A model generated the notes under the pieces. The model made no database searches and had not been told where the DNA came from. It saw nothing but the letters and a program-made list of their open reading frames with translations. The translations under genes were made by a program, and so were the position numbers. This document shows, in pieces, positions 1 through 8,840 of a stretch of DNA of 64,000 nt (position 1 is its first letter; every line of letters begins with the position of its first letter). The stretch comes from CAYYYA01 sp964517065 (GTDB lineage Bacteria; Patescibacteriota; Patescibacteriia; UBA1558; 2-01-FULL-52-15): NCBI GenBank assembly GCA_964517065.1, contig CAZFBK010000001.1, positions 46,887 through 110,886 on the forward strand, in the 5' to 3' direction.

Positions 1-1444
1 GACCAATCGAAACCGGCGCACCAGCGACACTGATATTATAAATTTGCAAACTATTACTGGTAGCCACATAGGCTGTGCTATCACGGACAACCACCGCATT
101 CACGGTGCCACTTGTCGGAGTGATATCACTCAGATTATAGCGGCTACTCGGCTCACCAGAGACATAGCTATGGCCGATATCAAGCTTGGTAGCGACACTC
201 GTATCTGCTGCGCGTCCTATCAGCACACCTTTCGTACTATCCACACCACTCGGATCAGCTGGATAATGAATACCCTTGGGATTATCTTCCCATTTCCCAG
301 GCGTACCTGACCCTTGAGCCCAGCCACAGTTCACTTTACTAGCGTCACACAGCAAAGCATTACCCCAATACAAATTTGACGTTGGGTTACCAGCCAGAGC
401 CGAGACGTTAAGATTATTTTTGCTGTCAGGTCCGAACTGAATCTGAGCTTTGACGCTGGTAGTACCGTTATAATTCATAATCTCCAGAGGACCATAGGAC
501 CGTCCACCGTTGCCCAGCGTTGATGCTCCCAGCAAGGCCAGACCAGTTTTGGTACTGGTAGCATAGAGACCGGCGTGAGCAGATGTCCCGGCTGTTGATT
601 GGGTGAAAATACCATGCTGATCAGCAGAAATAGCACTAATGGTGGTACTAGCTAGTGTACCAGTGGCGATAATTGCAGCATCAGCGCCATTTAGTGAATT
701 AGATCCGATATTAAAAATAGTTTTACCACTCATATTCAGCGTCTGTGTAGCGATATGATTACCCAGACCATCACCCGCAGCTCCCGCCAAAATCCAACCA
801 CAATTCGGCAAAGTCACATCACACAGGAGATTGCTACCCCAATACAGATTATTTTCAGCGTTATTTGTTTGAGCGTTGGCTGACAGTAGATTATTGAGAT
901 TATTACCAAAAATTAAACCTGAGCTGACGTTGGTCAACCCAAATAATTGGGCACTCAGGTGGGAGGCTGAGTCAGCGATCAGACTAGGATACCCCTGACC
1001 GTTACCCGTATGCAGTCCACTATATGCCGAATTATTAGACAGCGTGACACTTTTCAAAGCAAAAAAATCTGTGGCCCCCAGAGAAACCCCCATCTTATCA
1101 CTACTGACCTGGAGTGCGGGATCTGCCCCCGAATCTCCAATGCCATAGATGCGATATCCGGGATTCGTATCAGGGCTCAATCGCAAAAGTTTCCCCGCTT
1201 CATGAGGATTGTTCAAACCAAGGTTATCACCACTGCCTGATTGAATAGTCTGGACGGTGGTGTTGTCCGGCGGTGGACTGGGAGACATAATCCAGGTTTG
1301 CGCGCTGACAACTACCCAGCTACCGACGATAGTGATACTGACAGAAAAAACAATGAGTGCGATAAATCCAGCACCAGATTCACTGGAAGTCTGACGTTGA
1401 AAAAAAACTTTGCAAATAGCTTGAATCTTTTTAATTATAGACAT
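1..1444 (-). CDS. Partial membrane-anchored surface protein with propeller-like repeats
   Basis: This gene is open from an ATG at 1444 to the window edge (about 481 codons, C-terminus missing). Residues 18-46 form one hydrophobic segment after a short basic N-terminus, so it is probably anchored in the membrane or has an uncleaved signal. A Cys module NLYWG-x2-LLCD-x4-NCGW occurs twice, near residues 198 and 357. The last residues visible (AVVVRDSTAYVATSN followed by LQIYNIS) resemble the LVIVD beta-propeller repeat also seen in the gene at 57393-58511. The middle is rich in Ser, Thr, Asn and Gly, as in extracellular proteins. Function is unknown; exposure at the cell surface is inferred. Confidence 0.7.
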   Translation of the reverse strand, partial: MSIIKKIQAICKVFFQRQTSSESGAGFIALIVFSVSITIVGSWVVVSAQTWIMSPSPPPDNTTVQTIQSGSGDNLGLNNPHEAGKLLRLSPDTNPGYRIYGIGDSGADPALQVSSDKMGVSLGATDFFALKSVTLSNNSAYSGLHTGNGQGYPSLIADSASHLSAQLFGLTNVSSGLIFGNNLNNLLSANAQTNNAENNLYWGSNLLCDVTLPNCGWILAGAAGDGLGNHIATQTLNMSGKTIFNIGSNSLNGADAAIIATGTLASTTISAISADQHGIFTQSTAGTSAHAGLYATSTKTGLALLGASTLGNGGRSYGPLEIMNYNGTTSVKAQIQFGPDSKNNLNVSALAGNPTSNLYWGNALLCDASKVNCGWAQGSGTPGKWEDNPKGIHYPADPSGVDSTKGVLIGRAADTSVATKLDIGHSYVSGEPSSRYNLSDITPTSGTVNAVVVRDSTAYVATSNSLQIYNISVAGAPVSIG

Positions 1445-1527
1445 AGCTTACGTGTGAAACTGGTGCTGGATAAAACGTCGCAGAGATAAAAATCAAATAA
1501 AATATACTTCTATATTTTACCATAAAA

Positions 1528-1557
1528 TTGACTGAATAACCAAGTATCAACTATAAT
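1528..1557 (+). promoter_or_regulatory. Leaderless-type promoter for 1564-2040
   Basis: TTGACT at 1528-1533 and TATAAT at 1552-1557 are separated by 18 bp. The ATG at 1564 lies only 6 nt after the -10 box, so transcription should start at or next to the start codon. Confidence 0.6.
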
Positions 1558-1563
1558 GAACTC

Positions 1564-2040
1564 ATGAATTCATCTCACAAAAAAATCATTCTCTGGAGCT
1601 TAGCTGTCATTGTCATACTGATCAGCCTTGTCACCGTCTACCTAAGACAAAAAAAAGCCTCCACTCCACCGGCTCATCCACCTATTGATGAACAGCTAAA
1701 AAGCATCGGACAACTACAACCTTTAGAACCAAATGAAATTTTCGCGACGACAGGACAGATCAAGCAGATCTCTGGTGATCGCACCACACTCCTTGTAGCG
1801 ACGACCCGAGGTGATAAGACGGTAACACTGTCATCAAATACTATCCTGCAACGAGAAACGAATAATGGTAGACCATCTAGCCCTCCTCCGGCACTTTCAG
1901 ACCGTGACACCCCACCTCAGACCACACAGACTGTCTCTACCAAGGATCTACAGGTCGGCCAAGGTATCAAAGTCGAGAGCTTGACGAATATCAGCGGTTT
2001 AAGTACATTTACGGTTAATAAGCTAACTATTATTTACTAA
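1564..2040 (+). CDS. Membrane-anchored DUF5666-like protein
   Basis: A 158-residue protein with a basic N-terminus and one transmembrane segment (residues 8-27), followed by a soluble domain. Residues 60-158 have the pattern of DUF5666-like small beta domains: a strand run beginning ATTGQIKQISGDRTTLLV, a Ser/Pro-rich linker, then a closing stretch with DLQVGQGIKV and FTVNKLTIIY. The family assignment is by pattern only. It is the first gene of a run with lemA 4 bp downstream, and its promoter suggests a leaderless message. A role at the outer face of the membrane is inferred from the anchor; no activity is known. Confidence 0.7.
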   Translation: MNSSHKKIILWSLAVIVILISLVTVYLRQKKASTPPAHPPIDEQLKSIGQLQPLEPNEIFATTGQIKQISGDRTTLLVATTRGDKTVTLSSNTILQRETNNGRPSSPPPALSDRDTPPQTTQTVSTKDLQVGQGIKVESLTNISGLSTFTVNKLTIIY

Positions 2041-2044
2041 TTCT

Positions 2045-2599
2045 ATGACTATCCCTTATATCATCGTTGGCCTAATCGTTTTGGTCCTTTTATGGCTCAT
2101 AATGACCTATAATGGCCTGATTCAGAAGAAAAACCAGGTACACGAAGGCTGGTCCGACATCGATGTCCAGCTCAAACGTCGCTATGACCTGATCCCAAAT
2201 CTAGTACAAGCAGTCAAAGGCTACATGGGTCATGAAGAGGGTGTGCTCACCAAAGTAACTGAAGCACGCAACATGGCCATGAAAGCTGACAGCGCCGGAG
2301 CCAAATCTGATGCAGAGAATGCCTTATCCGGCACACTGAAAACTCTCTTCGCGGTGGCTGAGCAATATCCAGACCTCAAAGCCTCGACTAACTTCGCTCA
2401 GCTACAGGATGAACTATCTGACACTGAGAACAAAATTCAGGCAGCGCGTCGCTTCTATAACGGTCAGGTGCGCGACTTCAACACCGCTATTCAGGTCTTC
2501 CCTACCTCTCTCTTCGCCTCAATGTTCCAGATGAAATCCTTCGATTTCTTTGGACTAGCGAATGAAACTGAACGTGAGAACGTCAAGGTACAGTTTTAG
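2045..2599 (+). CDS. lemA: LemA family protein
   Basis: A 184-residue protein with an N-terminal transmembrane helix (residues 4-21), a short cytoplasmic tail, and the LemA helical domain. Family hallmarks are WSDIDVQLKRRYDLIPNLV at residues 37-55, the downstream helices ending in FAQLQDELSDTENKI, and the NTAIQVFPTSLFA segment. Length is typical for the family. LemA proteins are membrane-bound and frequently lie beside HtpX proteases, as here; their biochemical role is not settled. It follows the DUF5666-like gene by 4 bp and is probably cotranscribed with it. Confidence 0.93.
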   Translation: MTIPYIIVGLIVLVLLWLIMTYNGLIQKKNQVHEGWSDIDVQLKRRYDLIPNLVQAVKGYMGHEEGVLTKVTEARNMAMKADSAGAKSDAENALSGTLKTLFAVAEQYPDLKASTNFAQLQDELSDTENKIQAARRFYNGQVRDFNTAIQVFPTSLFASMFQMKSFDFFGLANETERENVKVQF

Positions 2600-2692
2600 C
2601 AGAAGCAAGGGATCCTATCTCCAAGGTTTCAGTTAGACTATCACCGAGGTCTGCCCTTACTACCTACTTCTTACTACTTACTACAATCTATA

Positions 2693-3601
2693 ATGTATAA
2701 CCAAATCGCCGCTAATAAGCGTCAAAGTTTTTTCTTAATGATTCTCTTCGCTGCTGTGGTCATCGGCTTGGCTTATTTTTTCAGCTGGTATCTGCAGTCT
2801 GGCTATGGTCTCGTTGTAGCAGCTGTTGGTTTCTCACTGGTGAGCTCACTGATCAGCTTTTACGCCAGTGACAAAATTGCACTTGGCATTGCAGGAGCAA
2901 AAGCTATCCAACAGCAGGACAACCCGTATGTCTATCGTTTGGTGGAAAATCTGGCCATCACCGCCGGCATTCCTGCGCCCAAAATCTACCTGATCCCTGA
3001 TACAGCTTTGAATGCGTTTGCCACGGGACGTGATCCGCGCCACGCCTCTATTGCGCTGACGACTGGTATCGTGGAGGCTCTGAAAAACGAAGAGCTCGAA
3101 GGCGTCATCGCTCATGAACTATCGCATATCAAAAACTTCGATACGCGACTGATGACCGTCGCCATCATCTGCGTCGGTATCGTCACATTATTGGCCAACA
3201 TCATGAGCAGAAACATGATGTGGGGCGGACGGCGCCGATCCAATAATGATAACTCGCTCGGTGGGGTTTTGATCATTGTCGGTATCATTCTGGGAATCCT
3301 CGCTCCTCTCTTTGCCAAACTACTACAACTAGCAGTCTCACGTCAGCGAGAATATCTAGCTGACGCTTCCGGTGTGCTCCTCACGAGATATCCTGAAGGC
3401 TTGGCGAGTGCTTTGGAAAAAATCAGTCACAGCGAACCTATTCAACATAATAATCAAGCCACCGCTCATCTGTATATTTCTGAACCAACTGGAGAGCCAT
3501 TACCAACAGAAGGCAGCAAAAAATCGCGTGGTTTTTCCAGCTTATTCTCCACTCACCCTCCTATTGCTGATCGCATCAAACGGTTACGAACGATGGGCTA
3601 A
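2693..3601 (+). CDS. htpX: HtpX-family membrane zinc metalloprotease (M48)
   Basis: A 302-residue M48 protease. Two transmembrane helices lie at the N-terminus (about 15-60). The zinc site HELSH is at about residues 141-145, followed by NFDTRLM. Two more hydrophobic segments lie at about 155-170 and 193-215, and the third ligand region is REYLADASG. The C-terminus ends in the typical FSTHPPIADRIKRL. In other bacteria HtpX degrades misfolded membrane proteins. Its position after lemA and before a Clp ATPase suggests a protein quality-control block. The ATG overlaps a TATAAT-like string, so that string is not its promoter. Confidence 0.93.
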   Translation: MYNQIAANKRQSFFLMILFAAVVIGLAYFFSWYLQSGYGLVVAAVGFSLVSSLISFYASDKIALGIAGAKAIQQQDNPYVYRLVENLAITAGIPAPKIYLIPDTALNAFATGRDPRHASIALTTGIVEALKNEELEGVIAHELSHIKNFDTRLMTVAIICVGIVTLLANIMSRNMMWGGRRRSNNDNSLGGVLIIVGIILGILAPLFAKLLQLAVSRQREYLADASGVLLTRYPEGLASALEKISHSEPIQHNNQATAHLYISEPTGEPLPTEGSKKSRGFSSLFSTHPPIADRIKRLRTMG

Positions 3602-3613
3602 GTAATAAAGTAA

Positions 3614-3710
3614 AAATCAAAATGCAAAAATAAAGAGCAAAAATAATAAATCTATTCGCGAGACCTTTTTTAATTTTAATTTAAAATTTTTGCATTTTGC
3701 AATTTGATTT
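3614..3710. repeat. AT-rich intergenic inverted repeat
   Basis: The left arm (3614-3630) contains aaatcaaaatgcaaaaa and the right arm (3687-3710) carries its near complement around tttttgcattttg. The same word pair recurs between comF and the glycosyltransferase gene (6969-6979 and 7031-7042). It could form a hairpin, but no terminator-like GC stem is seen. Confidence 0.55.
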
Positions 3711-3714
3711 AGTC

Positions 3715-3744
3715 TTGACCGAACACATTTTTTCTGATTAAAAT
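3715..3744 (+). promoter_or_regulatory. Leaderless-type promoter for the Clp ATPase
   Basis: TTGACC at 3715-3720, an 18-bp spacer and TAAAAT at 3739-3744. The ATG at 3751 is 6 nt after the -10 box. Confidence 0.55.
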
Positions 3745-3750
3745 AAACTC

Positions 3751-6240
3751 ATGCTCGACAACCTTCTCGATAAATTCACTACCCACTTCAAACAAATCTT
3801 GATCCGAGCACAAAACGTTGCTTGGCAAAAGAGCTCTGATGCTATCGAGCCAATGCATCTACTTTTTGCTTTGTTACAGCAAAAAGGCTCCATCGCAGCG
3901 GAAATCCTGTCCAAACAAAACCTGCATGCTGACGATCTACAGCTTAATATGTCCTCGCCTCTGAATACCGACCGTCTATTGTCAACGAACCCTTGGGATT
4001 TACCCCAGCCCAACGAAGCTAGCCAGAGCATCATCGAGCGTGCAGTCAAAACTGCCTACGAATACAACCATAAATATATTGGTAGTGAGCATCTTTTGGC
4101 TAGTCTCATCAATCATAGTGACCGGGAAATCCAATCTATTTTCTTACGGTTTAATATTGATGTGAAAAGAATCAGCCAACAGTTGGAGCTCATCTTGCGT
4201 GGTACTGCCAAATTTACCTCCTTCCAGCCATCAGCCCAGCCTCAAGATATGTTGGATGGTAATTTCTCCGATGGCGCCCCGCGCGAAACAGCTTTAGAAC
4301 AATTTACCATTGATCTGACCAGCCCAGAAGCACAGAGCAAAATTGACCCTGTCATCGGTCGTAGTCAGGAGATTGAACGGCTGATACAAATCCTCTCACG
4401 CCGGACAAAAAATAACCCTGTCCTCTTGGGTGATGCTGGCGTAGGTAAAACTGCTATCATTGAAGGCTTAGCCAAAAAAATCGCTCTCGGTGATGTGCCG
4501 GATGTATTATTGGACAAAAAAATTCTAAATCTTGATCTCTCCTCAGTTCTGGCCGGCACCATGTATCGCGGTGAATTTGAAGCCCGGCTAAAGCAAATCG
4601 TCGAGGAAGTCACTAATGACTCCAATATTATTCTATTCATTGACGAAATTCATAATCTGATTGGCGCCGGATCTACCAGTGGCTCTATGGACGCTGCTAA
4701 TATACTCAAACCGGCGTTGGCACGTGGTCAGCTACGCTGTGTCGGTGCTACCACCCGAGAAGAATACAAGAAGTTCATCGAAAGTGATAAAGCGCTGGAG
4801 CGACGCTTCCAACCGATCCTAATCGAAGAAGCCTCAGAAAGTGAGACACTAGAGATATTGAAAGGCATTAAGAGTAACTACGAAACCTATCATCGGGTCA
4901 ATTTCACTCCTGAAGCTTTGGAAACCTCTATTGTCCTCAGTCAGCGCTACATGCCGGACAAGAAACTTCCGGACAAAGCCATCGACTTACTCGATGAAGC
5001 TGCTTCGAGTCTAAAAGTAGCCAAGGAAAAAAATCGCTTCAGCAAATCTATGCGTGATTTGGAGCAGAAACTAGCGGGCATCAAGAAGGCTAAACAGCAA
5101 GCTATCAGTGACGAGCAGTACGCTGCTGCCATCAGCTTCAAGGATCAAGAAGAAATTATCATCCAAGAGCTACAACAACTCAAGGTCAGTCAGTCCAAAG
5201 AAAAAATCAGTATTCTCGGCATCATCACGGCGGAACGTATCGCTGAGATCGTAGCGAAAGCGACTGGTATCCCTGTCACTGACATTCTGCAATCAGAAAA
5301 AAGAAAATTACTTCAACTTGAAAAATATCTGCAACGAGACATTGTCGGTCAGGATGATGCTTTGAAAACTATTAGTGAGGCAATTCGTCGCGCACGAGCT
5401 GGCTTAGCCGATCCGAATAAACCTTTAGCTTCTTTCATCTTCCTCGGACCGACCGGTGTCGGCAAGACAGCCACAGCCAAACTGCTAGCTCAGCTGATGT
5501 TTGATAATCCAAATAATCTCATTAAAATTGATATGTCGGAGTATAATGAGAGTTTCAACGTTTCGAAACTAATCGGCGCTCCTGCTGGCTATGTCGGCTA
5601 CAAAGATGCTAACGTCCTGACTGATGCTGTCAAAAGCAAACCTTACAGTGTCATCCTGCTGGATGAGATTGAGAAAGCACACCCTGATGTTTTCAACCTG
5701 CTCCTACCGGTCCTCGAAGAAGGCCGACTGACCGATGCTGCCGGTCGTACCGTCAATTTCCGTAACACTATCATTATCATGACTTCCAATATTGGCTTGG
5801 ACCAATTCAAAGCTCAAGCTGTTATTGGCTTTACCTCTGAGGAGTCAGCTGCCGAACAGGCTGATAAGTCTTTCGAAAAAACCAGTCAAGGCATCAAGCA
5901 ATCACTGCGCGATTATTTCCGACCGGAGTTTTTGAATCGTATTGATAAGGTAGTAATCTTCCGACCGCTGAGCAAATCCGTAGCTAAGAAAATCATTTAC
6001 CGTGAATGTGAGTTATTGAACCAGCGCCTCGCAGCCAAAGGTCGCAAGATTCAGCTGGATGCAGCCACCGTCAATTATCTCGTCAATCGTGGATTCAATG
6101 TCGATGAAGGTGCCCGTTCGCTCAAGAGGTTTTTCCAAGAACAAATTACTAATCCATTGGCAGAAGCTATTCTGAAAGACGAAATAACTACCGAGTTCTC
6201 AACCGCTATGAAAGACCATCAGGTCGTACTGCAGCATTAA
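3751..6240 (+). CDS. clpC: ClpC/ClpB-type AAA+ unfoldase
   Basis: An 829-residue two-ring Clp ATPase. Residues 1-150 are the double Clp_N repeat. AAA1 has Walker A GDAGVGKT near residue 229 and Walker B ILFIDEIHN near 292. A coiled middle region at about 410-490 includes a UVR-like stretch (AAAISFKDQEE), shorter than the ClpB M-domain. AAA2 has GPTGVGKT near 568 and VILLDEIEKAHPDVF near 634. The C-terminal small domain follows. The short linker points to ClpC (a protease partner) more than ClpB. No ClpP is in the window. It probably unfolds substrates for degradation in the cytoplasm. The start is an ATG 6 nt after a -10 box, without a Shine-Dalgarno. Confidence 0.92.
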   Translation: MLDNLLDKFTTHFKQILIRAQNVAWQKSSDAIEPMHLLFALLQQKGSIAAEILSKQNLHADDLQLNMSSPLNTDRLLSTNPWDLPQPNEASQSIIERAVKTAYEYNHKYIGSEHLLASLINHSDREIQSIFLRFNIDVKRISQQLELILRGTAKFTSFQPSAQPQDMLDGNFSDGAPRETALEQFTIDLTSPEAQSKIDPVIGRSQEIERLIQILSRRTKNNPVLLGDAGVGKTAIIEGLAKKIALGDVPDVLLDKKILNLDLSSVLAGTMYRGEFEARLKQIVEEVTNDSNIILFIDEIHNLIGAGSTSGSMDAANILKPALARGQLRCVGATTREEYKKFIESDKALERRFQPILIEEASESETLEILKGIKSNYETYHRVNFTPEALETSIVLSQRYMPDKKLPDKAIDLLDEAASSLKVAKEKNRFSKSMRDLEQKLAGIKKAKQQAISDEQYAAAISFKDQEEIIIQELQQLKVSQSKEKISILGIITAERIAEIVAKATGIPVTDILQSEKRKLLQLEKYLQRDIVGQDDALKTISEAIRRARAGLADPNKPLASFIFLGPTGVGKTATAKLLAQLMFDNPNNLIKIDMSEYNESFNVSKLIGAPAGYVGYKDANVLTDAVKSKPYSVILLDEIEKAHPDVFNLLLPVLEEGRLTDAAGRTVNFRNTIIIMTSNIGLDQFKAQAVIGFTSEESAAEQADKSFEKTSQGIKQSLRDYFRPEFLNRIDKVVIFRPLSKSVAKKIIYRECELLNQRLAAKGRKIQLDAATVNYLVNRGFNVDEGARSLKRFFQEQITNPLAEAILKDEITTEFSTAMKDHQVVLQH

Positions 6241-6276
6241 TACTAATCTACCATAACTCAAAAACAGGCATACACT

Positions 6277-6933
6277 ATGTCTGTTTTTAATACTATAATT
6301 GCCTTCCTTCTCGATCTGCTCTTCCCACGCGTCTGCGTGGGTTGCGGTGCCATGGATACACTTCTCTGCTCTGCCTGCCAGAGCTCGATCATAATCGAGC
6401 CTCAGACAAGCTCTTCCACCGCGGTTCAGAGCATACTGATTGCCAGTGACTATCAACAGCCGCTCATTCAAAAAATCATCAAAAATTTCAAATACCATAA
6501 TTTGCCACAGCTGGCTGAGCCACTAGCGCAAATCCTCATCAGGGTCTTGGATACACAGCCAAACCTGCCATCATATATTCTGATCCCCATACCGCTCCAT
6601 CAGAAACGACAGCGTCAACGTGGGTATAACCAAAGTGAGTTACTCGCCCAACGTCTCAGTGAGGACTATGGCTGGCCGATTGGTGAAAACATTCGTCGAA
6701 TTATTAATACAGAACACCAAGCTGGTTTGAGCAGAGAGCAACGGTTAAAAAACCTGGACAATGCGTTTACATATAGAGGTCCAAGTTTGAAAGGAAAACA
6801 TATATTACTGGTTGACGATGTAGTAACAACCGGTACTACTATACAATCTGCGGCGGAAGCTCTGCTGCCGGCCGAGCCTGACTCTATCTGGGCTATTGCG
6901 GTGGCGAGAAACAGGGAAAAGGATAAAAGTTAA
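6277..6933 (+). CDS. comF: ComF-family phosphoribosyltransferase-like protein
   Basis: A 218-residue protein. The N-terminus carries a zinc-binding knuckle (CVGCGAMDTLLCSAC, residues 15-29). Next come the conserved PIPLHQKRQRQRGYNQSELLA block and the PRPP-binding loop HILLVDDVVTTGTT near residues 173-186. This is the ComF/GntX architecture. In competent bacteria ComF is a cytoplasmic factor needed for DNA uptake. CPR genomes usually keep competence genes, so a role in natural transformation is plausible but inferred. It starts 36 bp after the Clp gene and is probably cotranscribed or read from the spacer. Confidence 0.9.
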   Translation: MSVFNTIIAFLLDLLFPRVCVGCGAMDTLLCSACQSSIIIEPQTSSSTAVQSILIASDYQQPLIQKIIKNFKYHNLPQLAEPLAQILIRVLDTQPNLPSYILIPIPLHQKRQRQRGYNQSELLAQRLSEDYGWPIGENIRRIINTEHQAGLSREQRLKNLDNAFTYRGPSLKGKHILLVDDVVTTGTTIQSAAEALLPAEPDSIWAIAVARNREKDKS

Positions 6934-6968
6934 AACCAACAGTAAGGTATTTTTTAAATCAAAAAGGA

Positions 6969-7042
6969 GAATGCAAAAATGTAAATTAAAATTCAAAAAT
7001 ACTATCCGAATTTATTATTTTTGCATTAAATTTTTGCATTTT
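6969..7042. repeat. AT-rich inverted repeat between convergent genes
   Basis: The words gaatgcaaaaa (6969-6979) and tttttgcatttt (7031-7042) face each other between comF and the convergent glycosyltransferase gene. They share their core with the repeat at 3614-3710. The element may end transcription from either side, but no G+C-rich stem is seen. Confidence 0.45.
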
Positions 7043-7082
7043 GCTCTTTTACTTACTCACGAACCTATCGAACCCCGTCGTC

Positions 7083-7796
7083 TTATCTAACGGTGGGCCA
7101 CTTATCCACCGGCCGACCTGATAAGGCCATGATGGCATTGACCGACCAGAGCCACATAATTTTTGGATAGCCCACCTTACGGTAACGTCGCGGTGATTCA
7201 TAAATATCAATAGGCAGGCAGCGTATCGTACCTACTTTCGCTAGGCGGCCAAATAATTCGAAATCCTCCCCCGCTCCCAGACTATCTTTATACCCTTTCA
7301 ATTTTTTGAAAACACTGCGTCTGATAATCTGACATTCGCCTTTGGCAGCTCCGCGCTTGATCAGGTTGAGAAAAATAACATACCACCAGAAAAATTTGGC
7401 GAATATTCTATCGGCGAGGATCCGTTCCTCCGGATAGACTCCGGTGCGGGCTGTACCGGCGACAACCGACTGATCGCGAAACGTCAGCTCAATAGCTTGA
7501 AGCAATAACGGTAAGCTAGAGACGATGATATCAGCATCAAAAAAAATAAGCACATCTCCCGTAGCAAGTGTAGCTCCCCTATTGCGCCCGTGGGCTATCG
7601 TCTCGACTGCTTTCTCTTTCTTATAAGCTATCTGATCCGCATACTTCTCAGCAATCTTCAGCGTCCCGTCAGTACTACCACCATCAGCCACGATCAACTC
7701 CAGATCAAAATGATCTTTAACTTTGGCATACTGAGGCAGTGTCTTGGCTACAACCCTAGCTTCATTGTAGGTGGGGATGATGATACTGAATTTCAT
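7083..7796 (-). CDS. Family 2 glycosyltransferase
   Basis: A 237-residue GT-A enzyme. The N-terminus has the family opening FSIIIPTYNEARVV, then the nucleotide-binding LELIVADGGSTDGT and the metal-binding FFDADIIV (DxD-like). An acceptor-site acidic residue lies in GAGEDFELFGRL. A hydrophobic stretch near residues 130-145 and another near the C-terminus suggest membrane association. It should move a sugar from an activated donor to a lipid or polymer; the substrate is unknown. The ATG at 7796 is preferred over an in-frame TTG three bases upstream. It is the last gene of the secretion-like operon, 9 bp after the preceding stop. Confidence 0.88.
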   Translation of the reverse strand: MKFSIIIPTYNEARVVAKTLPQYAKVKDHFDLELIVADGGSTDGTLKIAEKYADQIAYKKEKAVETIAHGRNRGATLATGDVLIFFDADIIVSSLPLLLQAIELTFRDQSVVAGTARTGVYPEERILADRIFAKFFWWYVIFLNLIKRGAAKGECQIIRRSVFKKLKGYKDSLGAGEDFELFGRLAKVGTIRCLPIDIYESPRRYRKVGYPKIMWLWSVNAIMALSGRPVDKWPTVR

Positions 7797-7805
7797 CAAA
7801 TCAGA

Positions 7806-8840
7806 TTAATTATAACTCCATGACGCTCCTTGAGAATTGGTATTGATAGCTCTACATTTATCTATTTGACCATGGATATGTCCTATTTTCCCATATCTCG
7901 TAGGGCCGTTATAATTATTATCTATATCTTTGCCCGTGGCGCAATCTAATTTATCATTACAACGCGATCCTGACCCAAAGCAGGTTTCCTCACACTGCAC
8001 GTAGGTAAAACCACTTTCGGTCATTTTGAGCTCTAGCTGATGATAATTAATACCAACCGCAGCCGGTATGGCTAAATCAACCGCACATGACTTAGGAGGA
8101 TGATCTTTATTAAAAGCCCATAGATTATTAGGTCCTCCATAGTGATACTCTCCTCCATGACTGCAACCAGATTTGACACCTCCATTTTTTAACCTGTTAC
8201 AATTTCCTGTGTAGATTCGGTCGTCCGTCACAGAATTCAACACAACTGACCACAACTTTGGTACAGTATAATCAAGCCGTGAAAAAGCATTTAATAAATC
8301 TGGATGCATATCTTGAAGCTGTTTCGGATTAACACCTGTCTTGTTAATACCAGATATGTTGCTTTCTAATGGTTGTACGACCGTATCAATCGGTAAAATG
8401 ATAGGTTGTACCTGAGTGATATTCAAATCCTGCAACTCCACCAGCTTACTATTGATCTGAGCAAACAACAGATATGAAGTCAAAGCTAATATCAGACCAA
8501 AGATAGCAGCCGAAATAGTAGACTTAGCTTCAGAAATCTTGCTGCTGTTACCGGCTGCTAGGAGCCATTGGAAACCACCAAACATGATCATGACCACAGC
8601 CAATACGATCGCCCCTTGGACGAAGAAACTATAAAGCGCAGCGATATAACAACCGAGGAAGCTGCCGTCCATCTTAGCCGTGCAATGCAGGGCATTGAGA
8701 TAGGGATCAAGCCCGATCGAGGAGTTGAACTGAACCTTTTCAACTGTGGGCGGCTGATTATTAACAAACTGATTAAGACCGTTGTACCAAGGATCGGCAG
8801 CGTGGGCTACCGCGATAAATTTATAAAATAATGCGTTCAT
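7806..8840 (-). CDS. VirB2/TrbC-like pilin domain with a Cys-rich C-terminal domain
   Basis: A 344-residue protein. A short signal-like N-terminus ends in AVAHAADP. Two hydrophobic helices at about residues 66-88 and 103-126 are joined by LLAAGNSSKISEAKSTI, the layout of VirB2/TrbC pilins of type IV secretion systems. Beyond residue 200 lies an exported-looking domain with eight or more Cys. It includes KDHPPKSCAVDLAIP and GHIHGQID, which resemble the metal-binding H-D and H of M15 peptidases, although the first pair is spaced one residue wider than usual. The gene overlaps the dsbA-like stop by 4 bp (ATGA). The pilin part is fairly secure; peptidase activity is speculative. Confidence 0.75.
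   Translation of the reverse strand: MNALFYKFIAVAHAADPWYNGLNQFVNNQPPTVEKVQFNSSIGLDPYLNALHCTAKMDGSFLGCYIAALYSFFVQGAIVLAVVMIMFGGFQWLLAAGNSSKISEAKSTISAAIFGLILALTSYLLFAQINSKLVELQDLNITQVQPIILPIDTVVQPLESNISGINKTGVNPKQLQDMHPDLLNAFSRLDYTVPKLWSVVLNSVTDDRIYTGNCNRLKNGGVKSGCSHGGEYHYGGPNNLWAFNKDHPPKSCAVDLAIPAAVGINYHQLELKMTESGFTYVQCEETCFGSGSRCNDKLDCATGKDIDNNYNGPTRYGKIGHIHGQIDKCRAINTNSQGASWSYN

Noticed and set aside
44..1489. Three plus-strand frames opposite the first gene
   Set aside because: The minus strand is continuously open from 1444 to the edge, with a signal-like start and repeated Cys motifs; the plus frames are short and have no family features.
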